The position numbers were made by a program, and so were the translations under genes. The notes beneath the pieces were generated by a model. The model saw only the letters and a program-made list of their open reading frames with translations, ran no database searches and was not told where the DNA came from. A stretch of DNA of 64,000 nt from JARDZU01 sp963730285 (lineage in GTDB: Bacteria; Actinomycetota; Acidimicrobiia; Spongiisociales; ZC4RG35): assembly GCA_963730285.1 (NCBI GenBank), contig CAVSQY010000007.1, positions 496,001 to 560,000 of the forward strand. The letters run 5' to 3'. Numbering within the stretch: position 1 is the stretch's first letter; each line of letters starts with the position of its first letter. Of the stretch, positions 16,903 to 24,790 are shown piece by piece.

Positions 16903-17469
16903 ATGCCTCACATTCACGTGACGTCTCCCGAGGAGGCCACCGGGACCACCAAACGTGAGTACGACGCAGCCATTCGCAGGGCAGGGCGGATCTGGAACAT
17001 CGTGTCGATCCAGAGCCAGCTACCAGAGGTGATGCGAGACTCGATGCGTCTCTATGGCTCGATAATGTTCGGGCCCTCGCCACTGACGAGAGCTCAACGC
17101 GAGATGATCGCGGTGGTGACATCGCAGGTCAACGACTGTCACTACTGAATCACGGCTCATTTGCACGACCTCCGTGACGAGGTCGACGACCAGGGGATGG
17201 TGGACAGGTTCGCCCAGGACTGGCGTACCTCTGGCTTAGACACGGCAACACTTTCCCTCTTGGAGTTTGCCGAGCGTCTCACCGATGACTGTGCGGCAAC
17301 CGACATTCGAGATATCACTCGTCTCCGGAAGCACGGCTTCGACGATCTCGCGATCTCCAGCTGTGTCCAGGTGGTCGCCTACTTCAACTACATAAACCGT
17401 ATTGCCGAGGGCTTGGGGGTCCCTTTGGAGGGCTGGTTGGAGGACAACGGGAGACCGAGACCGGTTTAG
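16903..17469 (+). CDS. AhpD-family (peroxidase-related) selenoprotein with CxxU active site
   Basis: Read through the in-frame TGA at 17146-17148, this is one 188-residue AhpD/carboxymuconolactone-decarboxylase-family protein of normal length. The family signature E-X11-C-X2-C-X3-H is satisfied exactly as Glu67, Cys79, Sec82 (TGA) and His86. The C-terminal YFNYINRIAEGLGV block is typical of the peroxidase-related subfamily. A hairpin fitting bacterial SECIS rules follows the TGA. It should be a thiol/selenol peroxidase or reductase. It sits 3 bp behind the E2 gene, and M. tuberculosis AhpD takes electrons from lipoylated E2, so the same route is likely here. Without recoding it would be two meaningless fragments. 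Confidence 0.88.
17166..17185 (+). promoter_or_regulatory. bacterial SECIS-like hairpin
   Basis: CGACCTC (17166-17172) pairs perfectly with GAGGTCG (17179-17185) around the 6-nt loop CGTGAC. The loop has a G at its second position, and the loop begins 24 nt after the TGA. Both agree with the known bacterial SECIS pattern (G in the first two loop bases; roughly 16-37 nt spacing). It lies inside the coding sequence, as bacterial SECIS elements do. Confidence 0.75.
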
Positions 17470-17479
17470 CCTTCCGAGA

Positions 17480-18955
17480 ATGACTGATCAGACCGAATCG
17501 AAGGACGCCAATCAACAACCCGCCAAGCCAACGGTGGAGGAGAAGAGCGTAACCAAAGGCTATTCAGGGAGATTCGGGGAGCGCGACGTCGTCTACACCG
17601 CCACCGCGGCCACTCAGGTCGTGGAACAGGATGAGGGGCCAGATGCGGTCTTCTTCTACGTTTCCTATACAGAGGACGACGCCGACCCGGCCGATCGGCC
17701 CATCGTCTTCGCCTTCAACGGCGGCCCGGGCTCTTCCTCGGTCTGGCTGCATCTCGGTCTTCTCGGGCCGAGAAGAGTCGAGATGGACGAGCACGGCTTC
17801 CGAGTCGCAAAGCCGGGAGGCCTGATCGAGAACCCCAACTCGATCCTCGATGTCGCCGATGTGGTCCTCATCGATGCTGTGGGGACCGGGTTCTCCACCG
17901 CGAGCCCCAAGGGGGATCAGGGCCATTTTCACCACTTCACTCGTGACATCGAGGCCTTCAGCGATTTCATCATCTCGTACCTGAACCGAAACGGGCGCTG
18001 GCCCTCTCCCAAGTATCTCGCGGGTGAGAGCTACGGGACCACCAGAGGTGCGGCGATCGCGGCGAATCTGTTCGACCCGAACAAGGTGGAGCTCAACGGG
18101 CTCGTCCTTATCTCAAGCGTCCTCAATTTCCAAACGATCGGCCAGGACCGCGACACCTTCTTGTTCCGACCGGGAAACGATCTCCCCTACATGGTCTTCT
18201 TGCCGACCTACGCCACCACTGCGTGGTATCACGAGAGACTGTCGAAGAAGCATCAGGCCCAGACGCTCGGGGACCTTCTCGACGAGGTCGAAGCCTTCGC
18301 CATCGGGCCCTACTGGTCGGCGTTGGCATTGGGTGATCGGCTGGGGGAAAAGGAGCAGCATCGGATCGCTCTGCGTCTCTCCGAATACACCGGACTGCCC
18401 ACGGATTACATCGAGCGATATGACCTACGCATCCACATACATCGCTTTTGCAAGGAGCTGATGAGAGACGACCGGCGGACGGCCGGGAGGCTCGACTCGC
18501 GGTACACGGGAATCGATCGCGTGTCCGACGGCGATTCGATCGAGACCGACCCGGCCAGTGATCAGACCTCCGGCCCCTACACGGCGACTCTCAACGACCT
18601 GCTGCGAAGCGAACTGGGCTTCGAGAACGATGCGTTCTACGAGACCCAATCGATGGAGGTGAACAAGTCCTGGAATTACGAGGACTTCGCGGGGCACTAC
18701 GTGGACACTTCGGAGCGTCTTCGCAATGTGATATCACGATCGGGGCTCGAGGTGTTCGTCGCCAGCGGGTATTACGACCTGGCCACACCACACTTCGCCA
18801 CCGAGTACACGTTCAACCACCTCGGTCTCTCCCCCAAGCTGAAGGAGAAGATCAAGATGGAGTACTACGAGGCGGGCCACATGATGTATCTCCATCTTCC
18901 CTCACTGGAGCGACTGTCCGGTGACCTTCGGGCATTCATCAGTCGCACCCACTGA
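17480..18955 (+). CDS. serine carboxypeptidase-like peptidase (family S10)
   Basis: 491 residues from ATG 17480. The oxyanion segment FNGGPGSSS, catalytic Ser184 in AGESYGTTR, Asp in GYYDLATPH and His in EAGHMMYLH form the S10 catalytic set. No signal peptide is visible, unlike eukaryotic vacuolar carboxypeptidases; this is the usual state of bacterial S10-like proteins. It should remove C-terminal residues from peptides. It follows the selenoprotein gene by 10 bp and probably shares its transcript, but a functional link is not evident. Confidence 0.88.
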   Translation: MTDQTESKDANQQPAKPTVEEKSVTKGYSGRFGERDVVYTATAATQVVEQDEGPDAVFFYVSYTEDDADPADRPIVFAFNGGPGSSSVWLHLGLLGPRRVEMDEHGFRVAKPGGLIENPNSILDVADVVLIDAVGTGFSTASPKGDQGHFHHFTRDIEAFSDFIISYLNRNGRWPSPKYLAGESYGTTRGAAIAANLFDPNKVELNGLVLISSVLNFQTIGQDRDTFLFRPGNDLPYMVFLPTYATTAWYHERLSKKHQAQTLGDLLDEVEAFAIGPYWSALALGDRLGEKEQHRIALRLSEYTGLPTDYIERYDLRIHIHRFCKELMRDDRRTAGRLDSRYTGIDRVSDGDSIETDPASDQTSGPYTATLNDLLRSELGFENDAFYETQSMEVNKSWNYEDFAGHYVDTSERLRNVISRSGLEVFVASGYYDLATPHFATEYTFNHLGLSPKLKEKIKMEYYEAGHMMYLHLPSLERLSGDLRAFISRTH

Positions 18956-18957
18956 GG

Positions 18958-20379
18958 TCACCGTCGATCGGCGTGACCGTCGATGACGTCGAGAACCTCT
19001 GGCATGTCGAGCTCGGGATAAGGGTCGGGCGCAAGCAAACCGAGAATCCGGCTCTGTGAGCGCGCCGACACGATCACCCCGTCGGCCCACTTCTCGGCGA
19101 GGTCTGGCGGTGCGACCCGGCAGCATTCGGGATCGGGGCACGTGGACGTCTGCCGGTTCTCGGTCTCACGGCCGCGGAACCACCGAGCGTCGGCGAAAGG
19201 CACCCCGAGTGTGATGGCGTGGGAGGGCTCGCGTCCCGCCTCGATGTGGGTGGTGCAGAAGAACGTCCCTTCGGGTGTGTCCGTGTATTGGTGATGGGTC
19301 GCGAAACGCATGCTCGACTGAAAGGTCATGCGAGCGCCCCAGCGCTTGCAGAGTCGCTGGGTTTCCATCCCGCCGTGATCGTCCCGCGGCACCGGCACCG
19401 AGTCATTGGCGTAGGCCTTGACCACGGAGCCGTTCTGATCGCTCACGAGCACGTGGCTCGTGATATCGAGATGCTTGGTCGCCAGATTGGCGATCCTCCA
19501 TGCTGCCATCTCATATGAGACGTAGAAGAGCTCCTTTATGTCCTCGACGTCGATGTCGTGGTTGCGGTGGGTGGCGGCGAGGGTGCGAATGGCCGTCTCT
19601 TCCGGGACCAGGACAGCCGCAGCGAAATAGGCAGTCTCCATCCTCTGGCGGAGGAATGTCCCGAGATCGGGATCGGGCTCATGGCCAAGGAGGAACCCGG
19701 CCAGGGTCTGCAGCACTGCCTTCCGCGCTTGTCTGGTGCGCAGTTCGTCTCGTTGGGCGATGTAGACCCGCCGGCTCCGGAGGTCGATGAGCGAGCGGGC
19801 GAAGGCGGGCATGTCGTCGATGGGATGGATATCAAATCCGGCGCTGGCGGTGAGGTCGAGCAGGTTTCGGGAGGAGAATGGGCCCTCCCCGGAATAGCCA
19901 CTGGTCAAGAGCGCACTATGCGCCTCATCCTCGACATGGCCCAGGAAGCCGTCTTGCCGACTGAGCCAGGCAGTGACCTCCCCGTTGGCTTTCCTCACAT
20001 CCTCTGAGCCGGCGGATTCGAGCCCCGATCTCTCCCGGAGAGCGTCGTGGACTCCTACGAGATGGGTGAGGGTCTCGTTGTCGAGCTTGGCGTTGGGTTT
20101 GACCAAAGGCAGGTCCAGGGAATCGAACAACGACGACTCCTGCGCCTTGATCAATGCAATCTCCAGCCTGTCGCGACGAGTCGGGGGAGTGGGGGTTATG
20201 ACCTCGGCCAGTTCCACCCCGAGTACTGCCGCGATCTCGGCAACCAGGCTGAGGCGAGGCTCCTTCTTTCCGTTCTCGAGGAGTGAGAGATACGGGGCCG
20301 GCTTGTCGACCATCGAGCCGAGGTCGTTCAGGGTGAGGCCCTTTTCCTTACGGTAAAAGCGCAATCTTCGCCCCAACAC
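18958..20379 (-). CDS. ramB: RamB-type XRE regulator with ImmA/IrrE-like domain
   Basis: An N-terminal XRE helix-turn-helix (GLTLNDLGSMVDKPAPYLSLLENGKKEPRL region) is followed by a DUF955-like middle domain and a Cys-containing C-terminal DUF2083-type region (STCPDPECCRVAPPD). Corynebacterial and mycobacterial RamB, about 474 residues, controls glyoxylate and acetate genes. The GTG at 20379 gives 473 residues with the HTH at the very N-terminus. Longer in-frame starts reach into the aceB promoter and add no conserved sequence. It diverges from aceB-aceA, so it probably controls them in response to acyl-CoA or acetate status. Confidence 0.82.
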   Translation of the reverse strand: MLGRRLRFYRKEKGLTLNDLGSMVDKPAPYLSLLENGKKEPRLSLVAEIAAVLGVELAEVITPTPPTRRDRLEIALIKAQESSLFDSLDLPLVKPNAKLDNETLTHLVGVHDALRERSGLESAGSEDVRKANGEVTAWLSRQDGFLGHVEDEAHSALLTSGYSGEGPFSSRNLLDLTASAGFDIHPIDDMPAFARSLIDLRSRRVYIAQRDELRTRQARKAVLQTLAGFLLGHEPDPDLGTFLRQRMETAYFAAAVLVPEETAIRTLAATHRNHDIDVEDIKELFYVSYEMAAWRIANLATKHLDITSHVLVSDQNGSVVKAYANDSVPVPRDDHGGMETQRLCKRWGARMTFQSSMRFATHHQYTDTPEGTFFCTTHIEAGREPSHAITLGVPFADARWFRGRETENRQTSTCPDPECCRVAPPDLAEKWADGVIVSARSQSRILGLLAPDPYPELDMPEVLDVIDGHADRR

Positions 20380-20469
20380 GAGGGGATCGAGCGCCGGAGA
20401 TTCCTTCAATTTCTCTGCTTCCGCAAAAGAGGCCGTTCTTAGCCTCGCTGGTATTGGAATGTTAGCTGA

Positions 20470-20485
20470 GGAGTGAAGACACTCC
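20470..20485. promoter_or_regulatory. inverted repeat just before the aceB start
   Basis: GGAGTG-AAGA-CACTCC is a perfect 6-4-6 inverted repeat ending 6 bp before the aceB GTG (20492), in the 112-bp gap between the RamB-type gene and aceB. It could be an operator, or a leader hairpin that hides the GGAG ribosome site. It does not look like the published corynebacterial RamB consensus. Confidence 0.4.
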
Positions 20486-20491
20486 ATACTT

Positions 20492-22051
20492 GTGAACCAA
20501 TTCCGCGATTCAGATCTTGAAAAGAGGATCCTCGATGAGGAGGCGGCGGCCTTCCTCACCGATCTCGAGACCGAGTTCGGATGGAGGAGGGGACAAATCC
20601 TGGCAGCGCGGCAGGCTCGGCAACAACGAATCGACGCCGGCGAGAGACCTCACTTCCTGGCCGATACCCGCAGCGTGCGTGACGGTGACTGGCTTATAGG
20701 TGAGATCCCACCCGACCTGGCCGATCGTCGGGTAGAGATCACCGGCCCGGTCGACGCCAAGATGATGATCAACGCGCTCAACTCGGGTGCAAGGGTCTTC
20801 ATGGCGGACTTCGAGGATGCCACCACACCCACCTGGAGCAACCTCCTCAGCGGGCAGGCCAACCTCGTTGACGCCTACCGCCGGGTCCTTCGCTTCGACA
20901 CGGCCGAGAAGAGCTACGAGCTAGCCGATGACATCGCCACACTGCTTGTCAGGCCACGAGGCTGGCATCTCGGCGAAAAGCACTTCCTGGTGGACGCCCA
21001 GCCGATGTCAGCCTCCCTATTCGACTTTGGCCTATACCTGCTGCACGGTGGGCGCGCCGCCCTCGAGGCCGGGACCGGCCCCTATCTCTACCTTCCCAAG
21101 CTCGAATCGCATCTGGAAGCCAGATTGTGGAACGATGTCTTCCTCTGGGCCCAGGACCGGCTCGGCATCCCGCGAGGGACCATCAAGGCAACGGTCTTGA
21201 TCGAAAATGTGTTGGCTGCGTTCGAGATGGATGAGATCCTCTACGAGTTGCGAGAGCATGCAGCAGGGCTCAATGCCGGTCGGTGGGACTACATCTTCTC
21301 TGTGATCAAGAAGTTCAGGAATTGGCCCGACTTCGTTCTGCCTGACAGATCGGCAGTCACCATGACCGTGCCCTTCATGCACGCCTACACCGAGCTCATG
21401 GTGGCCACATGCCATCACCGCGGCGCTCATGCGATCGGTGGGATGGCGGCCTTCATCCCTAATCGACGTGACCCCGAGGTCACCGAGCGTGCGATTGCCG
21501 CCGTCTCAGCCGACAAGGCTCGGGAAGCCGGCGCCGGTTGTGACGGCACCTGGGTGGCGCACCCTGACCTGGTCCCGGTGGCGATGAAGGAATTCGATGC
21601 CGTCCTCGGGCCCAGGGCCAATCAGGTGGACCGTCTCCGGCCCGAGGTGACCCCGTCGGCCACAGATCTGCTCGATCTCGACTTCCCGGGTGAGGTGACT
21701 CCGGAGGGCGTGGAGACCAATGTCTCGGTGGGAATCCAGTATCTCGCTTCGTGGCTTTCGGGTGTCGGCGCGGCAGGAATCAACAACCTCATGGAAGACG
21801 TCGCCACCGCCGAGATCTCGAGATCGCAGATATGGCAATGGAAGACACATGGGGTCACCGCCGCTGATGGCACCACGATCACCGAGGCCTACGTCCGAGA
21901 CGTCGTCCGACAGGTCGTCGAGCGACTCGACGTCGAGGAGTACGCCTACCGCGACCAGTTGGCCGAGGCGCGGAAACTCTTCGAACAGGTGGCCCTGGGC
22001 GAGCAATTCGTCGATTTCCTGACACTTCCCGCCTACGAGTTGATCAATTGA
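20492..22051 (+). CDS. aceB: malate synthase A
   Basis: 519 residues, the length of the compact A-type enzyme. Active-site blocks are visible: EDATTPTW near residue 108, PRGWHL, LPKLESHLEARLWNDVF, and the C-terminal catalytic region VGIQYLASWLSGVGA and DVATAEISRSQIWQW. It condenses glyoxylate and acetyl-CoA to malate, the second glyoxylate-shunt step. Its stop overlaps the in-frame region just before aceA, so the two shunt enzymes form an operon divergent from the RamB-type regulator. Confidence 0.95.
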   Translation: MNQFRDSDLEKRILDEEAAAFLTDLETEFGWRRGQILAARQARQQRIDAGERPHFLADTRSVRDGDWLIGEIPPDLADRRVEITGPVDAKMMINALNSGARVFMADFEDATTPTWSNLLSGQANLVDAYRRVLRFDTAEKSYELADDIATLLVRPRGWHLGEKHFLVDAQPMSASLFDFGLYLLHGGRAALEAGTGPYLYLPKLESHLEARLWNDVFLWAQDRLGIPRGTIKATVLIENVLAAFEMDEILYELREHAAGLNAGRWDYIFSVIKKFRNWPDFVLPDRSAVTMTVPFMHAYTELMVATCHHRGAHAIGGMAAFIPNRRDPEVTERAIAAVSADKAREAGAGCDGTWVAHPDLVPVAMKEFDAVLGPRANQVDRLRPEVTPSATDLLDLDFPGEVTPEGVETNVSVGIQYLASWLSGVGAAGINNLMEDVATAEISRSQIWQWKTHGVTAADGTTITEAYVRDVVRQVVERLDVEEYAYRDQLAEARKLFEQVALGEQFVDFLTLPAYELIN

Positions 22052-22065
22052 ATGGAGAACATGTG

Positions 22066-23340
22066 ATGCACTTCGCCAACGAGGCCAGCCGTCTCGCCGA
22101 GGACTGGGACAACAACCCGAGATGGGACGGAGTGAGCAGGGATTACAAGGCCGAGGACGTGGTCCGTCTGCGCGGGAGCATTCGTGAGCAATCCACGCTG
22201 GCCAACCGCATGGCCACCAAACTCTGGGATCTGCTCGCCACCGAGGACTACGTGAGCGCCCTGGGGGCGCTGTCGGGTGGCCAGGCGGTCCAGATGGTCA
22301 AGGCCGGGCTCAAGTCGATCTACCTCTCCGGATGGCAGGTCGCTGCCGACGCCAACCTCGGGGGAGAGGTGTACCCCGATCAGTCGCTTTATCCGGCGAG
22401 CTCAGCACCAGCCCTGGTCGAGAGGATCAACAATGCCCTCCGCCGGGCCGACCAGATCCATTGGGCCGAGGGTGACACCGACACCGATTGGTTCGTTCCC
22501 ATCCTCGCCGACGGTGAAGCCGGCTTTGGGGGTGCCCTCAACGTCTTCGAGCTGACCAAGAACTTCATCCGGGCCGGAGCAGCAGGAATCCACTACGAGG
22601 ACCAGCTCGCGGCCGAGAAGAAGTGCGGGCACATGGGTGGCAAGGTGCTGGTGCCGACCAGTCAGCACGTCAAGGCCCTGCAGGCTGCCCGCCTCGCTGC
22701 CGATGTCATGGACGTCCCGACCTTGATCATGGCCCGGACCGATGCGAATGCGGCCACTCTCCTCACCTCGGACATCGACGAGCGGGACCACGATTTCGTG
22801 ACCGGCGAGCGAACGCCCGAGGGGTTCTTCCATGTCCGGAACGGTCTTTCAGCTGCCATTTCGCGCAGCCTGTCCTATGCCCCCTATTGCGACATGATCT
22901 GGTGTGAGACCGCTCACCCTGATCTCGACGAGGCTCGCAGCTTCGCCGAGGCCATACATGCCGAATACCCCGGGAAGCTGCTGGCGTACAACTGCTCTCC
23001 CTCGTTCAACTGGTCCAAGCACCTCGACGAAGGAACGATCTCGCGTTTCCAGAAGGAGCTGGCGGCGCTGGGCTACCGCTATCAGTTCATCACTCTGGCC
23101 GGGTTCCACGCCCTCAATGTCTCCATGTTCGATTTGGCTGCCGGCTACGCGAAGGAAGGCATGCCTGCCTACGTCCGGCTCCAGGATCATGAGTTCGCCC
23201 TCGAGAATCAGGGCTACACCGCCACACGGCATCAGCGCGAAGTCGGCGCCGGCTACTTCGATCTGGTGAGTCAGGTGGTCTCAGGCGGTGAGGCATCCAC
23301 TCTCGCGTTGAAGGGCTCGACTGAAGAAGAGCAGTTCTAG
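22066..23340 (+). CDS. aceA: isocitrate lyase
   Basis: 424 residues from ATG 22066, preceded by GGAGA at good spacing; an upstream TTG at 22048 is less likely. The catalytic KKCGHMGGK loop (Cys nucleophile), the substrate block YNCSPSFNW and NPRWDGVSRDY at the N-terminus identify it. It splits isocitrate into succinate and glyoxylate, allowing growth on acetate or fatty acids. It is translationally close to aceB, 14 bp after its stop. Confidence 0.96.
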   Translation: MHFANEASRLAEDWDNNPRWDGVSRDYKAEDVVRLRGSIREQSTLANRMATKLWDLLATEDYVSALGALSGGQAVQMVKAGLKSIYLSGWQVAADANLGGEVYPDQSLYPASSAPALVERINNALRRADQIHWAEGDTDTDWFVPILADGEAGFGGALNVFELTKNFIRAGAAGIHYEDQLAAEKKCGHMGGKVLVPTSQHVKALQAARLAADVMDVPTLIMARTDANAATLLTSDIDERDHDFVTGERTPEGFFHVRNGLSAAISRSLSYAPYCDMIWCETAHPDLDEARSFAEAIHAEYPGKLLAYNCSPSFNWSKHLDEGTISRFQKELAALGYRYQFITLAGFHALNVSMFDLAAGYAKEGMPAYVRLQDHEFALENQGYTATRHQREVGAGYFDLVSQVVSGGEASTLALKGSTEEEQF

Positions 23341-23430
23341 GCGTGCGAGACTCGGGTTGCGGCCATTGGTCGTTTCCATCTGGATGACCCCGGGTAATCT
23401 CACCGCCAGGACGCAGTGGAGGAACACTTC

Positions 23431-24486
23431 ATGAGAATCGTGCATGTCGTGGGCACCGGGACCATCGGTGAGCCCCTTATTGGCCTCCTGGCCGACAACA
23501 AGGCCCACTTCGGAATCGACGAGGTGACGTTCCACAAGAGGACACCGTTGTCCCTGGAACGGGCGAAGGTGGCCGACTTGGAGAGCCGCGGCGCGGTGCT
23601 TTCGGTCGACGAGGATCGCGAGCCCGAGTTCCAGGACCTGGGTCACGTCCCCAAGTACGAAGCACGCGAAGCCATCGAGCGGGCAACTGTGGTTATCGAT
23701 TGCACGCCGGTCGGGAATCAGATGAAAGACGACTTCTACGACCATGCCGAAGGCCCGATCGGGTTCATGGCTCAAGGGTCGGAATTTGGTTTCGGGAAGA
23801 TGTACGCCCGAGGGATCAACGACAAGGCACTTGTGCAGGGTGAGGACAAGTTTCTCCAGATCGTGTCGTGCAACACCCACAACATCTCCGCTCTGATCCG
23901 ATCTTTGGCCATCGACGACGACGGGACAAGTCATCTGGAGGATGGTCGTTTTCTCTGTATGAGGAGGGCCAATGACATCAGTCAGGACGACGGTTTCGTC
24001 GCCAGCCCCACGGTCGAGCCTCACAAGGACGAGCGCTTTGGGACCCACCATGCCCGCGACGCCCACAGATTGTTCGAAACACTCGGGTACGACTTGAACG
24101 TCTATTCGTCCGCAGTGAAGCTGAATACGCAATACATGCACTCGATCCAGTTCTCACTTCAACTCGACCAGGACATCACGCTGGACGAGGTCAAAGAGCG
24201 GCTCATGGCCAACACCCGGGTTGCCGTGACTCACAAGCGGTCGGCCAATCAGGTTTTCTCATTTGGCCGCGACCACGGGTACTTCGGGCGAATCATGAGC
24301 CAGACGGTGGTGGCATTGGAGACTCTTGCCGTCCGCAACGACAATGAAGTGGTGGGATTCTCATTCACCCCACAAGACGGGAATCCGCTGCTTTCGACCG
24401 TGGCTGGCATGCTCTGGTACCTCGACCCGGAGTCACTCGACGATCGCATCGACATCCTCAGGCGCTATCTCTTCCGCGAGGTCTGA
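23431..24486 (+). CDS. archaeal type-II GAPDH-like dehydrogenase
   Basis: 351 residues from ATG 23431 with GGAGGA 8 bases upstream. The N-terminus is a Rossmann dinucleotide fold (HVVGTGTIGEPL). VVIDCTPVG, IVSCNTHNISALIR with presumed catalytic Cys147, and the block THHARDAHRLFETLG parallel type II (archaeal) glyceraldehyde-3-phosphate dehydrogenase, whose matching segments are SCNTT.LLR and PSHHAKDV. Overall similarity looks distant, so a related aldehyde or semialdehyde dehydrogenase is possible. Its position behind the glyoxylate genes gives no clear substrate. Confidence 0.7.
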   Translation: MRIVHVVGTGTIGEPLIGLLADNKAHFGIDEVTFHKRTPLSLERAKVADLESRGAVLSVDEDREPEFQDLGHVPKYEAREAIERATVVIDCTPVGNQMKDDFYDHAEGPIGFMAQGSEFGFGKMYARGINDKALVQGEDKFLQIVSCNTHNISALIRSLAIDDDGTSHLEDGRFLCMRRANDISQDDGFVASPTVEPHKDERFGTHHARDAHRLFETLGYDLNVYSSAVKLNTQYMHSIQFSLQLDQDITLDEVKERLMANTRVAVTHKRSANQVFSFGRDHGYFGRIMSQTVVALETLAVRNDNEVVGFSFTPQDGNPLLSTVAGMLWYLDPESLDDRIDILRRYLFREV

Positions 24487-24740
24487 TGGACGAGAGGGTC
24501 ACGGCCCCAGCCGAAGAGGCGATCCAGGCCATCGGCCGTGGAGACGTGGCAGCGGCGAGGACCGCGGTCAACACTGCATATGGCCACGATCACAACCTGG
24601 GCGCATTCGTGGATGCGGTATACCTGGCGTGCTCGGAGATCGAAGAGGACGGGCGGGTCAGCACATCCGCCTGGAACGGCCTGGCCGACTCCGTACCGTC
24701 AGGCTCGTTGCGTGCAGTGGTCGAGTCGAATCGCGACTGA
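24486..24740 (+). CDS. small acidic protein of unknown function
   Basis: 84 residues, acidic, mainly helical (EEAIQAIGRGDVAAARTAVNTAYG looks like a TPR-type helix pair). ATG 24486 shares its A with the TGA stop of the GAPDH-like gene, so the two are translationally coupled. No family recognised. Its regular composition and tight coupling argue that it is real. Confidence 0.65.
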   Translation: MDERVTAPAEEAIQAIGRGDVAAARTAVNTAYGHDHNLGAFVDAVYLACSEIEEDGRVSTSAWNGLADSVPSGSLRAVVESNRD

Positions 24741-24790
24741 CCAAGTGATGAGCGTCTGGATCAACCGGATCGACGCCTAACCTGCCGCGG

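Noticed and set aside
17161..17469. A separate gene starting just after the TGA of the AhpD-family gene
   Set aside because: The two halves join into one full-length family protein through the TGA, with a SECIS-like hairpin at the right distance; a separate TTG start would encode half a fold.
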